Shown here one piece after another: positions 1-6,286 of a DNA stretch of 9,517 nt (its first letter is position 1; each line of letters begins with the position of its first letter). A model generated the notes under the pieces. The model did no database searches and was not told where the DNA came from. It worked only from the letters and a program-made list of their open reading frames with translations. The DNA is taken from assembly GCA_025464545.1 (NCBI GenBank), contig JAODMA010000470.1:1-9517 (forward strand), in the 5' to 3' direction. The DNA comes from Arthrobacter sp. Its GTDB lineage: Bacteria > Actinomycetota > Actinomycetes > Actinomycetales > Micrococcaceae. A program made the translations under genes and the position numbers.

Positions 1-320
1 GTCAGGATCAGCTGCAGGTAGACGCTGCCGGCCGCGCCGCCGCCGGCGGGGTCCGTGGCGGCCGTCAGGTTGGCGGACTTGCACAGCGCGGGCCCGCCCT
101 CGGGCGCCGCCGGCACGGGTGAAGCCACCGACGGTTCGGGGGTCTGAGTCCCTTCAATCGAGGGGCCGGCTGTGCCTTGCGAGGTCGACGGGCTCGCCGT
201 GGCGGAAGCCGGTGCACTGGCATCCGGGGCTGCGGAATTGCTGCAGCCATTAAGCAGGAGCATTGCCACGGCAGCACCCGTTGTGAGTGCCAGTCCGTTT
301 TTTATTCGCTGAGCCGTCAT
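1..320 (-). CDS. DUF4232-type lipoprotein, C-terminus beyond the window edge
   Basis: This is the N-terminal part (about 106 residues) of an exported lipoprotein read leftward; the rest lies outside the window. It begins MTAQRIKNGLAL, has a hydrophobic stretch at residues 10-24, and a lipobox LLNGC with the lipidated cysteine at about residue 26. A Ser/Thr/Pro/Ala-rich linker of about 50 residues follows. The start of the globular domain (a CKSANL motif, then AGGGAAGSVYLQLIL) matches the beginning of the DUF4232 domain of the neighbouring gene at 467-1105. The start at 320 is chosen because it aligns with the paralogue and has a purine-rich AAGGGGCG upstream. The protein is expected on the outer face of the cytoplasmic membrane; DUF4232 proteins have no established biochemical role. 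It is one copy of a tandem gene duplication. Confidence 0.8.
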   Translation of the reverse strand, partial: MTAQRIKNGLALTTGAAVAMLLLNGCSNSAAPDASAPASATASPSTSQGTAGPSIEGTQTPEPSVASPVPAAPEGGPALCKSANLTAATDPAGGGAAGSVYLQLIL

Positions 321-466
321 GGCACCACTCTTACGCCCCTTGTCGGCTTAGTCAACGATGCCGCGTCGGCGGCGCCGGATTGATGTTCGGATTGTGATTT
401 CCCAGCATCGGCCGAGGTCAGCTACGTGCCGCGGCGGATGCGACGCCGTTTCCGGAGGCGGTGGGG

Positions 467-1105
467 CTATTTGGCCTGGAAAGCATCGACGGTCAGCAGG
501 GCAATGCTTGGATTGGCGCAGGCGTCCCGCGGCTCGACGATGAACAGGGACGCGGTGTCTTCCGGCGGGTAGATCCGGAAGCCTGCAGCCGGAGTCCGGG
601 TGCAGTCCGGGTAGTTGCCGGCCTGGCTGTACTGCAGCGTCGCGGTGCCCGCCTGGCCGGGCGCGAGCAGCACTTCCGGAACGGGGGTGGAGTAATCGCG
701 GGTCGCCGCGGCCCCGATGGGTACACCGCTGGGACCTGCGGTCAGGGAGACTTCGGCGAAGCCCGTCAGCAGGCAGGGTTCGGCTCCTGCATTGGTCAGA
801 ATCAGCTTCATGCTGACGTTGCCTGCAGCGCCGCCGCCCGTGGAATCCGTGGTCGCTGCCAGGCTGGCCGCCTTGCAACGCGCGGTCCCGGCCGGGGCCG
901 GTGCTGGCGTGGAAGTCACCGTCGACGCGGATGTCTCCGTGCCGGAAGGAGCTGTGCTGGCCGAGGACGGCGGGCTCGCCGTCGCGGACGCCGGCTGGCT
1001 CGGCGTCGGGGATGGCGTGTTGCCGGACCCGCAGCCGCAGAACAGTAACGCGGCCGCTGCGGCGGCTGTAAGTGCCAGTCCGTTTTTGAATCGCTGGGCC
1101 GTCAT
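467..1105 (-). CDS. DUF4232 domain lipoprotein, complete paralogue
   Basis: A 212-residue exported protein of unknown function. Residues 1-25 form a signal peptide (MTAQRFKNGLAL, then an alanine-rich core) with a probable lipidation cysteine at C25. The lipobox LFCGC is slightly unusual, with Phe at -3. Residues 26-75 are a low-complexity Ser/Thr/Pro/Ala linker. Residues from about 76 to the end resemble DUF4232: CKAASLA, then GGAAGNVSMKLILTN, EPCLLTGFAEVSL, LAPGQAGTATLQYS and a final ACANPSIALLTVDAF segment, with cysteines spaced as in the family. An upstream in-frame ATG at 1201 was rejected because it adds 32 non-signal residues and breaks the match to the paralogue's start. The chosen ATG is preceded by a GGGAGGGGG ribosome-binding-like stretch. 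It is a tandem copy of the gene at 1-320 and is probably co-located at the membrane surface. Confidence 0.85.
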   Translation of the reverse strand: MTAQRFKNGLALTAAAAAALLFCGCGSGNTPSPTPSQPASATASPPSSASTAPSGTETSASTVTSTPAPAPAGTARCKAASLAATTDSTGGGAAGNVSMKLILTNAGAEPCLLTGFAEVSLTAGPSGVPIGAAATRDYSTPVPEVLLAPGQAGTATLQYSQAGNYPDCTRTPAAGFRIYPPEDTASLFIVEPRDACANPSIALLTVDAFQAK

Positions 1106-1162
1106 GGCCCCACTGTCGCCCCCTCCCGAGGCGTAGTCAACGGTGCGGCGGTGGCCGTGCCG

Positions 1163-1178
1163 GATAACGATCGATAAC
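1163..1178. repeat. GATAAC direct repeat upstream of the lipoprotein gene
   Basis: Two exact GATAAC hexamers (1163-1168 and 1173-1178) start 10 bp apart, separated by GATC. They lie 58 bp upstream of the lipoprotein start at 1105. One-helical-turn spacing is compatible with a regulator binding on one DNA face. No such element is visible upstream of the paralogue at 320, so a shared control element is not supported. Confidence 0.3.
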
Positions 1179-1246
1179 TGAGACGGGCGCGCTGTTTCCA
1201 CCGGAAGTTACCGGCGGGTGCATGACCGTGCGTCTATTTTCGTACT

Positions 1247-1282
1247 AGAAGTCGCCTGCACTGATTGTCAGAAGTCCCCTGC
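1247..1282. repeat. 13-bp direct repeat with 23-bp period, possible mobile-element end remnant
   Basis: AGAAGTCGCCTGC (1247-1259) and AGAAGTCCCCTGC (1270-1282) differ at one base and start 23 bp apart. They lie in the 283-bp non-coding gap between the lipoprotein gene and the response regulator, where I see no gene, RNA or clear terminator. Multiple short direct repeats at the termini are known for IS21-family elements, but no transposase or target duplication is visible. The mobile-element reading is therefore only a suggestion. Confidence 0.35.
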
Positions 1283-1388
1283 GCCGGACCAGCACCATGC
1301 TTCGGACGGCGGATGGGGGAGCGGCGGCTGTTCTGGTCACCAGGCATCCAGGCTGAGTCCCACAACGGGCCGGCTGCTCGTTCAGTCT

Positions 1389-2021
1389 TTAATCAATGAG
1401 AAATTTTTCCTTGGCGAAGCGGACCAGTCCGGCTCGGTTCGACTCACCGGTTCGTTTGAGCATTTTTCCGATGTGGAATTTGACGGTGTGAAATGAGAGG
1501 TGGAGGCGTTCGGAAATGGCGTAGTTGTCGAGGCCGTCGGCGATCATCGATACGATAAGGATTTCTTGGTCGTTGAAATCCGGTGCTTTGGTTCGAGCTC
1601 GTCGGGAATCTACCCATTCCTTCAACAGTGAGGGATCGATGCATTGGCCTACGCGAACAACCGTCCTCAGCATGTCGGGTAGGTCGGACAGGGGGGACGT
1701 CTTCAGGATGAACCCCGATGCGCCCAGCTGTATTGCTTTTTCAACGAGCTGGGCGTTGCCGTATCCGGTGTAGAAGACCACTTTGGTGTCGGGCATCGAC
1801 GTGACTATGTCGCGGCAGACTGACCAGCCTTGGTCTTCACCGATGAAGAGATCCAGCATGACGATGTCTGGCCGTGCTGCGGCAACTTCGCTCTCTGCGT
1901 TTGTGATCTTTCCCGTGGCCCCGAGGAAGACGAAGTCCGGCTCCCGCTCTGCCATCCGTTCGATTCCTTGGTGGATGATTTCGTGGTCGTCGATGGAGAA
2001 GATCGCGATCGGGTCAGTCAT
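1389..2021 (-). CDS. NarL/LuxR-type two-component response regulator
   Basis: A 210-residue cytoplasmic transcription factor. The receiver domain (about residues 4-122) has the acidic pair D11/D12, the phospho-acceptor D57 in VMLDLF, the switch threonine T85 in VVFYTGYG and the conserved K107 in GFILKTSP. The C-terminal part (about 148-205) is a LuxR/GerE helix-turn-helix: DFNDQEILIVSMIADGL, NYAISERLHLS and HTVKFHIGKMLKRTG. The first conserved position is Asn-Asp-Gln rather than the usual Thr-x-Arg-Glu. An in-frame ATG at 2189 was rejected because the domain begins right after the ATG at 2021. That ATG overlaps the end of the kinase gene by 8 bp (ATGACTGA), implying translational coupling. 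It probably controls the divergent amide-hydrolase cluster and possibly its own operon; targets are inferred from position only. GC content is lower here (28 of 60 bases at 1441-1500) than in the acylase gene. Confidence 0.93.
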   Translation of the reverse strand: MTDPIAIFSIDDHEIIHQGIERMAEREPDFVFLGATGKITNAESEVAAARPDIVMLDLFIGEDQGWSVCRDIVTSMPDTKVVFYTGYGNAQLVEKAIQLGASGFILKTSPLSDLPDMLRTVVRVGQCIDPSLLKEWVDSRRARTKAPDFNDQEILIVSMIADGLDNYAISERLHLSFHTVKFHIGKMLKRTGESNRAGLVRFAKEKFLID

Positions 2022-3603
2022 GTTGTTCTTTTTGCCAGGTGTCTGTCGGGAAGCTGGCTCTGACGTCCAGTCCTCCTGATGCGCTGGGAAGGAATGCCAC
2101 GTCACCGCCGACTTTTCGGACTTCACGTTTGATGAAGTCGAGGCCATAGTGACCGGATCCGGGGCTTTCTCCTGGGAAGGTTGTGCCATTGTCGCTTATG
2201 GACATGACGCATTTTCCGGGTTGGACGTCGAAGGAGATCTGGCATTGGCTCCCTTTGGAATGGTTTTCCGCATTGAAGACCGCTTCCTGGCCAACTGCGC
2301 ACATTGCGTCCGCGATGTCGGTTGGCACGCGCAGGTGGGCGACTGATCCCATTCCTCCTGTTGCAAAATCGGCGATACGGCGCATACCAGACAAAGCAGG
2401 TACTTTGAATATGCGTTCAGCGACGGCGTTGAGCGTGCTGTCTTGGTTTCGGGCGTCCTGCAAGAGAATACGCAGTTCACCGCGCACTATGGACATGCAT
2501 TCGTTGACGCTTGCGCTGATGGTTGCGACTTGGGATTCGTTGACTCCCATGGGCTGGTGTTTGAGTTCCTCTGCTGCGAAACCGATCTGGGTTAACCGCC
2601 GCACGAGGTCATCGTGCAGTGTTTGTGCCAGTCGGGCGCGTTCCTGTTCCCGGACCATTTCCTGGCGGCTTTCGTCGAGATCAGATCTGTCGAGTCCCAA
2701 CATTGTCGCGTTTGCGAAATCTGCCAAGACCCGTTCATCGTCCTCGCTGTATGCCCGTGGTCGCCTGCTGGCGACGTAGAGCACGGCTTCCACGTTGCCG
2801 TGGTCGTGCACCGGAGACGCCAGCGCGGAATAGAGACCCTCGCTGCGTGTCTCTTCCCGGGGAGCCGAGCGAAGATTGGAATCGGTTTGGTAGTTGAGCG
2901 AGCGGACGGGGTGTCCCGTTTCGCGCGCTGCGCCGCCCAGGCCTTCGCCCAGTCCGACCCGTAAATCCCGAAACTTGCCGGTCTGAATCCCGAGCGTGCG
3001 AGTGAACGCAAAGTAGTCGTCGTCAACCGGAAGTGACAGGTAGGCTACATCTCCATCAAGGAGGTCGCGTGCGGCGGCTAGGGTGATGTCAAAGACCCGC
3101 TCCAGGGATAGGTCAGAGGTGGCGGCGCGCGCCACAACCCGGTAGGCACGGTCAATATCCCTGTGGCGGGTCTGATCGATGCGCGAACGTTGAGCATCGA
3201 TCTCACGAGCGAATCTTTGCACGGTAGCCAGCGCCGCATCATCGACTGGGGCTGCCGAGCCCAGGATAACCAGGCCTCGGCCGCGGCTGTCCGCGAACGG
3301 GAGCGCCAGAGCGCGATCAAAATCCACGGCCAAGAGCCGCATGGCCGAGGTTACCCGCAGGCGCTGTTCTGTCCACGGGGCCTTCCTCCACCTGACAGCC
3401 ATGTGCACCGGTTCTTCCGGCAAAAAAGCAGACTCCGTATGTGGATCCGACGCGATGACCCGGGTGGTCGAACGGTGGGGCGCATAGACGATGAGTGCTT
3501 CCTGGGCCCGCATCGCAATACGTAACTGCCGCAGAGGACCTGTGAGCTCATCTGCGAGCATCGCAAGCCGCCATCGAGGCGGATTCAGCGGTGAATCATG
3601 CAT
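2014..3603 (-). CDS. Soluble GAF-domain sensor histidine kinase (NarX/DesK-type, HisKA_3)
   Basis: A 529-residue kinase expected to autophosphorylate and pass phosphate to the downstream regulator. It has no signal peptide or membrane span, so it should sense a cytoplasmic signal. Residues 20-140 end like a GAF domain (LALPFADSRGRGLVILGS, then a helical exit). Residues 165-305 are a clearer GAF domain (LERVFDITLAAARDLLDGD through VEAVLYVASR to FANATMLGLDR). The dimerisation helix carries the phospho-histidine H330 in ARLAQTLHDDLVRRLTQIGF. The ATP-binding part has an N-box GQEAVFNAENHS (E440, N444, N447), a G1 box SISDNGTTF (D471) and a G2-like segment GHYGLDFIKREVRKVGG. The start at 3603 sits 6 nt after GATAAT with no well-placed ribosome binding site, suggesting a leaderless transcript. 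The ligand is unknown; an imide, amide or related compound is a guess from the neighbours. Confidence 0.92.
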   Translation of the reverse strand: MHDSPLNPPRWRLAMLADELTGPLRQLRIAMRAQEALIVYAPHRSTTRVIASDPHTESAFLPEEPVHMAVRWRKAPWTEQRLRVTSAMRLLAVDFDRALALPFADSRGRGLVILGSAAPVDDAALATVQRFAREIDAQRSRIDQTRHRDIDRAYRVVARAATSDLSLERVFDITLAAARDLLDGDVAYLSLPVDDDYFAFTRTLGIQTGKFRDLRVGLGEGLGGAARETGHPVRSLNYQTDSNLRSAPREETRSEGLYSALASPVHDHGNVEAVLYVASRRPRAYSEDDERVLADFANATMLGLDRSDLDESRQEMVREQERARLAQTLHDDLVRRLTQIGFAAEELKHQPMGVNESQVATISASVNECMSIVRGELRILLQDARNQDSTLNAVAERIFKVPALSGMRRIADFATGGMGSVAHLRVPTDIADAMCAVGQEAVFNAENHSKGSQCQISFDVQPGKCVMSISDNGTTFPGESPGSGHYGLDFIKREVRKVGGDVAFLPSASGGLDVRASFPTDTWQKEQHD

Positions 3604-3609
3604 GTTTCC

Positions 3610-3615
3610 ATTATC
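3610..3615 (-). promoter_or_regulatory. Candidate -10 element of a leaderless kinase promoter
   Basis: On the minus strand GATAAT lies 6 nt upstream of the kinase ATG (3601-3603), which would place transcription initiation at or next to the start codon. The only ribosome-binding-like GGAG is about 11-12 nt away and overlaps the -10. No good -35 hexamer is seen; the expected -35 area is occupied by the palindrome at 3627-3646. Confidence 0.4.
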
Positions 3616-3626
3616 TCCGGCCTTGG

Positions 3627-3646
3627 CACTAGCCGGATGGCTAGTG
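3627..3646. promoter_or_regulatory. Perfect 8-4-8 palindrome, candidate operator
   Basis: CACTAGCC and GGCTAGTG are perfect inverted repeats separated by GGAT. The palindrome lies in the 128-bp divergent region between the kinase and the nitrilase-like gene, 23 bp from the kinase start and 85 bp from the hydrolase start. It is built on CTAG, a tetranucleotide that is generally rare in bacteria. Relative to the candidate kinase -10 it covers the -35 zone. A dimeric regulator, perhaps the NarL-type protein encoded next door, could bind here and control both directions. A 5'-UTR hairpin is the alternative. Confidence 0.5.
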
Positions 3647-3731
3647 AACGTCTAACCGCCCGGCCACGGCCCTCGTCCCTATCGTGATTGATGTAACACT
3701 CCTCACACATCCCCTGGAGGCGATGGTTCCA

Positions 3732-4622
3732 ATGTCCAACAAGATCACGATTTCTGCAGCGAGTTTCGCGATCCGTCCGGTGAGCAGTTTCGATGAGTTC
3801 GCCGAACACTCACAGAGCCTACTTGACCGCGCGACCGGCAGTGATCTGGTCCTTTTCCCTGAGCTGTTCACCCTTGAGCTGTTTACAATCGCCGGCCCCT
3901 GGCGAGATGATCCGGTCTCTGAACTTACGCGTGTCGATGAATACACGGACCAGTACCGGGATCTCTTCGCTTCCGAGGCGCGCAAGCGCAATCAGTTCAT
4001 CGCCGCCGGCTCACATCTTGAATACCGAGAAGATGGTTACTACAACGTCGCGTACATTTTCGGTCCGGACGGGGAACGCTTCGAACACCGCAAGACGCAC
4101 ATCTTCCCGGCCGAAGCCGATTGGGCCACGCGGGAAGGCGATGAGATGAACGTCGTTCAGCTTCCGTTCGCGACAGTCGGGTTCAACATCTGTTACGAAT
4201 CGGAAATTCCCGAGTGCGCAGCAACGCTTGCCGAACAGGGCGCTGAAATTATTCTCTGTCCTTCCTACACTTTCACGGAGTATGGATTCTGGCGGGTCCG
4301 TCACTGCGCGCAGGCCCGCGCGATCGAGAACCAGGTGTACTTCGTCCACTGCGCCACCGGCGGAGCGCCCGGCGGTCCGATCCCAGCAGGTTGGACCCAG
4401 AGTTCTATTCTCTCGCCCTGCGATGTCCCGTGGTCCCCGTCCGGCATCGTCGCTCAAGCGGATGCGGCCAACGTGGAACAGGTGGTCACCGGCGTTGTAG
4501 ACCTGGACGCGCTGCGGCAGAACCGGCTGGACGGGGCAGCGACGACGTTCAAGGATCGCCGGCGGCGGTCCGAGACGTACCGGAACTGGCCATCGCACAT
4601 GAAATCCCTGCAGCTCGGCTGA
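3732..4622 (+). CDS. Nitrilase-superfamily carbon-nitrogen hydrolase (amidase)
   Basis: A 296-residue cytoplasmic enzyme of the nitrilase/omega-amidase superfamily, which hydrolyses C-N bonds of amides or carbamoyl compounds through a cysteine thioester. The Glu-Lys-Cys triad is visible as E44 in LVLFPELFT, K121 in EHRKTHIFP and C154 in FNICYESEIPE, with E128 as the likely additional glutamate. The length matches single-domain members. The ATG at 3732 is preferred: GGAGG at 3716-3720 lies 11 nt upstream and the beta strand KITISAASFAIRP follows at once. ATGs at 3684 and 3723 are in frame but fit the ribosome binding site worse. It is first in the plus-strand cluster, divergent from the two-component operon and 99 bp before the NodB-like hydrolase. 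In this context a half-amide amidase is plausible. N-carbamoyl or aliphatic amide hydrolysis cannot be excluded from sequence. Confidence 0.9.
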   Translation: MSNKITISAASFAIRPVSSFDEFAEHSQSLLDRATGSDLVLFPELFTLELFTIAGPWRDDPVSELTRVDEYTDQYRDLFASEARKRNQFIAAGSHLEYREDGYYNVAYIFGPDGERFEHRKTHIFPAEADWATREGDEMNVVQLPFATVGFNICYESEIPECAATLAEQGAEIILCPSYTFTEYGFWRVRHCAQARAIENQVYFVHCATGGAPGGPIPAGWTQSSILSPCDVPWSPSGIVAQADAANVEQVVTGVVDLDALRQNRLDGAATTFKDRRRRSETYRNWPSHMKSLQLG

Positions 4623-4638
4623 GCCGATGTGATTCAAA

Positions 4639-4670
4639 TGCGGTTTTTGGGTACCAGGCAGGTAACCGCA
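4639..4670 (+). promoter_or_regulatory. Inverted repeat followed by T-rich stretch between the two hydrolases
   Basis: TGCGGTT (4639-4645) and AACCGCA (4664-4670) are perfect 7-bp arms around an 18-nt loop, with a small inner ACC/GGT stem. CTCTTTT follows immediately. It could be a weak or attenuating terminator after the nitrilase-like gene or an operator for the next gene. The loop is long and the U-tract short, so strong termination is unlikely. Confidence 0.35.
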
Positions 4671-4721
4671 CTCTTTTGCATATCTTCCACCAAGAAACGA
4701 ACGAAATAGGAGGCCAGAACA

Positions 4722-5642
4722 ATGGGCCAGCTCAAATTGCCAGCAGGCAAGAAGATCGCAGTAAACCTCGGAACTGACTTTGATGCACAGTCCCTGTGGC
4801 TGGGCGGCTTCAACAAGCCAAGCCCGTCAATGATGTCCCGCGGTGAGTTCGGGGCGAAGGTCGGTGTTCCGCGCCTGCTCGAGCTCTACGGACGGTTCGA
4901 TATCAAGACCACCTGGTTCACGCCAGGGCACACGGTTGACACATTCACTGAGGAATGTGAGCTGATCGCGGCCAAGGGTCATGAATTTGGCCACCACGGG
5001 TACTTCCACGAGAACCCCACACTGATCGACGCAGGGACCGAGGAAGAACTTGTCGAACGTGCCTTCGCTACCTTCGACAAAAGGCTTGGAGTCCGGCCGA
5101 CCGGGTACCGTTCCCCGTATTGGGATTACTCGGACAACACGCTCGACATTGTCGAAAAGATGGGTTTCAAGTACGACTCGTCATTGATGGGCCGCGATCT
5201 GCAGGCCTACCGCCCCCAGCGCTGGGCGATTGACTGGGAGAACGGGAACACACCCGGCAAAGCGAGCCACGTCATCGAACTCCCCGTCAGCTGGTACCTT
5301 GACGACTTCCCCCCGCAGGCCTGCGTCACCGGAGTTCAGGCCGGCCAGCAGGACACCCGCACCATGCTCGACCGCTGGCGCGACATTTTCGATTACGGCT
5401 ATGAACGTGTCGAGGGCGCAGCGTTTGTCTCCTGCGTACACCCGCAGATCATCGGTCAGCCTCAGAACATGCTGTGGTACGAAAAGCTGATCGAGCACAT
5501 GGTCTCCCGCGACGGTGTCTGGTTTGCCACAACGGACGAAATCGCGGATTGCTGGGTGGACGACGAGGAAGACAAGCGCAACATGGAACTGCCTGATATC
5601 CGCACCACCGCAGCGCGGCCGGACTACTACCCGGACTTCTAA
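4722..5642 (+). CDS. NodB-type polysaccharide deacetylase-family hydrolase, probable cyclic imide/ureide hydrolase or related amidase
   Basis: A 306-residue metal-dependent hydrolase of the carbohydrate esterase 4 (NodB) fold. It has no signal peptide, so it acts in the cytoplasm, unlike peptidoglycan deacetylases. Motif 1 is GTDFD (D19, D21). The metal histidines are in GHHGYFHE (H92-x3-H96). Motif 3 is GYRSPYWDYS (R130, P132, W134, D135). Near the C-terminus FVSCVHPQIIGQP (H240) is typical of the subgroup containing Helicobacter PgdA-like proteins, PuuE allantoinase and bacterial cyclic imide hydrolases. The start is secure, with AGGAGG about 9 nt before the ATG at 4722. Adjacency to a nitrilase-like amidase, a dehydrogenase remnant, a transporter remnant and an acylase favours a small-molecule amide or imide substrate over a polysaccharide. 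The exact substrate is inferred; family membership is firm. Confidence 0.9.
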   Translation: MGQLKLPAGKKIAVNLGTDFDAQSLWLGGFNKPSPSMMSRGEFGAKVGVPRLLELYGRFDIKTTWFTPGHTVDTFTEECELIAAKGHEFGHHGYFHENPTLIDAGTEEELVERAFATFDKRLGVRPTGYRSPYWDYSDNTLDIVEKMGFKYDSSLMGRDLQAYRPQRWAIDWENGNTPGKASHVIELPVSWYLDDFPPQACVTGVQAGQQDTRTMLDRWRDIFDYGYERVEGAAFVSCVHPQIIGQPQNMLWYEKLIEHMVSRDGVWFATTDEIADCWVDDEEDKRNMELPDIRTTAARPDYYPDF

Positions 5643-5785
5643 AGCCTGGCCGCCTGCGGCTTGTCCCGAACCTGTATGCACTTCACCCGGTTCCCGGCAT
5701 CTTCCCACGGGCCAGCATGCCGGCTCCCGGAAGTACGGCGCCGGAAACCGGGCTTCGCCCCATAAGAACGACGTTTTCGCTCTAC

Positions 5786-6003
5786 GTTGCCGCTCGGGAT
5801 CTTCGTCCTACAGAAGGGTTCATCGACACCGTCATGCTCGAAGAAAACAGTCCCGAAGTCAACGCCGGCATCTCAGCGGTAACCGTCTTGGGCGCAAAGG
5901 CATCGTCAACGATCTGGCAGAAGTGACACTGTTCCTCGCCTCCGACGCCAGCTCCTGTGTCGACGGCGCCGAACTGACCATCGACGGCGCAACCAGCATC
6001 TAA
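5786..6003 (+). pseudogene. Truncated, frameshifted short-chain dehydrogenase/reductase remnant
   Basis: Only the 3' end of an SDR oxidoreductase is recognisable. Frame 2 reads VAARDL at 5786, then GFIDTVMLEENSPEVNAGIS and AVTVLG up to 5893. The reading continues in frame 1 as RKGIVNDLAEV, TLFLASDASSCVDGAELTID and GATSI, ending at TAA 6001-6003. The shift is explained by one missing C at about 5893: the expected GGC-CGC-AAA is GGCGCAAA here. The Rossmann cofactor-binding N-terminus and the Ser/Tyr/Lys active site are absent. The residues that normally precede the GFIDT segment (IRVNSVHP-like) also appear deleted between VAARDL and GFIDT. It lies downstream of the NodB-like gene in the same orientation and was probably once part of the same operon. 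No functional protein is expected. Confidence 0.75.
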
Positions 6004-6025
6004 CGATGCGTTACCAATACGTAAT

Positions 6026-6073
6026 CTCTGGCGGTACCCGACCCGGAATCTCCGGGCGGCGTACCGTCAGGGG
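6026..6073. terminator. Long imperfect hairpin after the dehydrogenase remnant, possible terminator
   Basis: The outer arms CTGGCGGTAC (6028-6037) and GTACCGTCAG (6061-6070) pair with one G-U wobble and can extend to 6026/6072. After a 4x4 internal loop the inner arms CCCGGA (6042-6047) and TCCGGG (6051-6056) pair perfectly around the trinucleotide ATC. No U-tract follows, so this is not a classic intrinsic terminator, although GC-rich actinobacteria often use such hairpins. A regulatory inverted repeat or a remnant insertion-element end is also possible. The rest of the stretch 6004-6286 holds no recognisable gene. Confidence 0.45.
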
Positions 6074-6286
6074 GCACTACAGAACGAACGCGCCTAAGCA
6101 CCGGATCCTTGGGCATCGGGCGCCGCTCCCTCACCGTTCCCCCAAAGCAAATCTTGGTCGCAGGTATCCACGCCTCCCATTCCTCGGCAGATGTCGACCC
6201 CTGTCTCACAAAGGCCAACTGCAGACGCATCGTCGCGCCTGCTCAGGAACCCTCCAGCCCCTCTCATTGAAGGACACACACTTGTC

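Noticed and set aside
1106..1201. Longer lipoprotein starting at the ATG at 1201
   Set aside because: It would put 32 residues before the signal peptide and lose the alignment with the paralogue at 320.
1218..1496. Plus-strand open frame of 92 codons
   Set aside because: It runs antisense into the response regulator, has no ribosome binding site or recognisable domain, and contains the direct repeat.
2022..2189. Longer response regulator starting at the ATG at 2189
   Set aside because: The extra 56 codons lie inside the kinase coding sequence in another frame, have no domain, and the receiver domain begins directly after the ATG at 2021.
4011..4637. Minus-strand 208-codon open frame
   Set aside because: It is antisense to the well-supported nitrilase-like gene; its composition is that of a shadow frame.
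5642..5662. Short AAGCC/GGCTT hairpin right after the NodB-like gene as a terminator
   Set aside because: Five-bp arms with competing pairings and no T-tract are too weak to call.
5694..5723. CCGGCAT/ATGCCGG inverted repeat
   Set aside because: Seven-bp arms with a 16-nt loop in GC-rich DNA are close to chance and have no associated signal.
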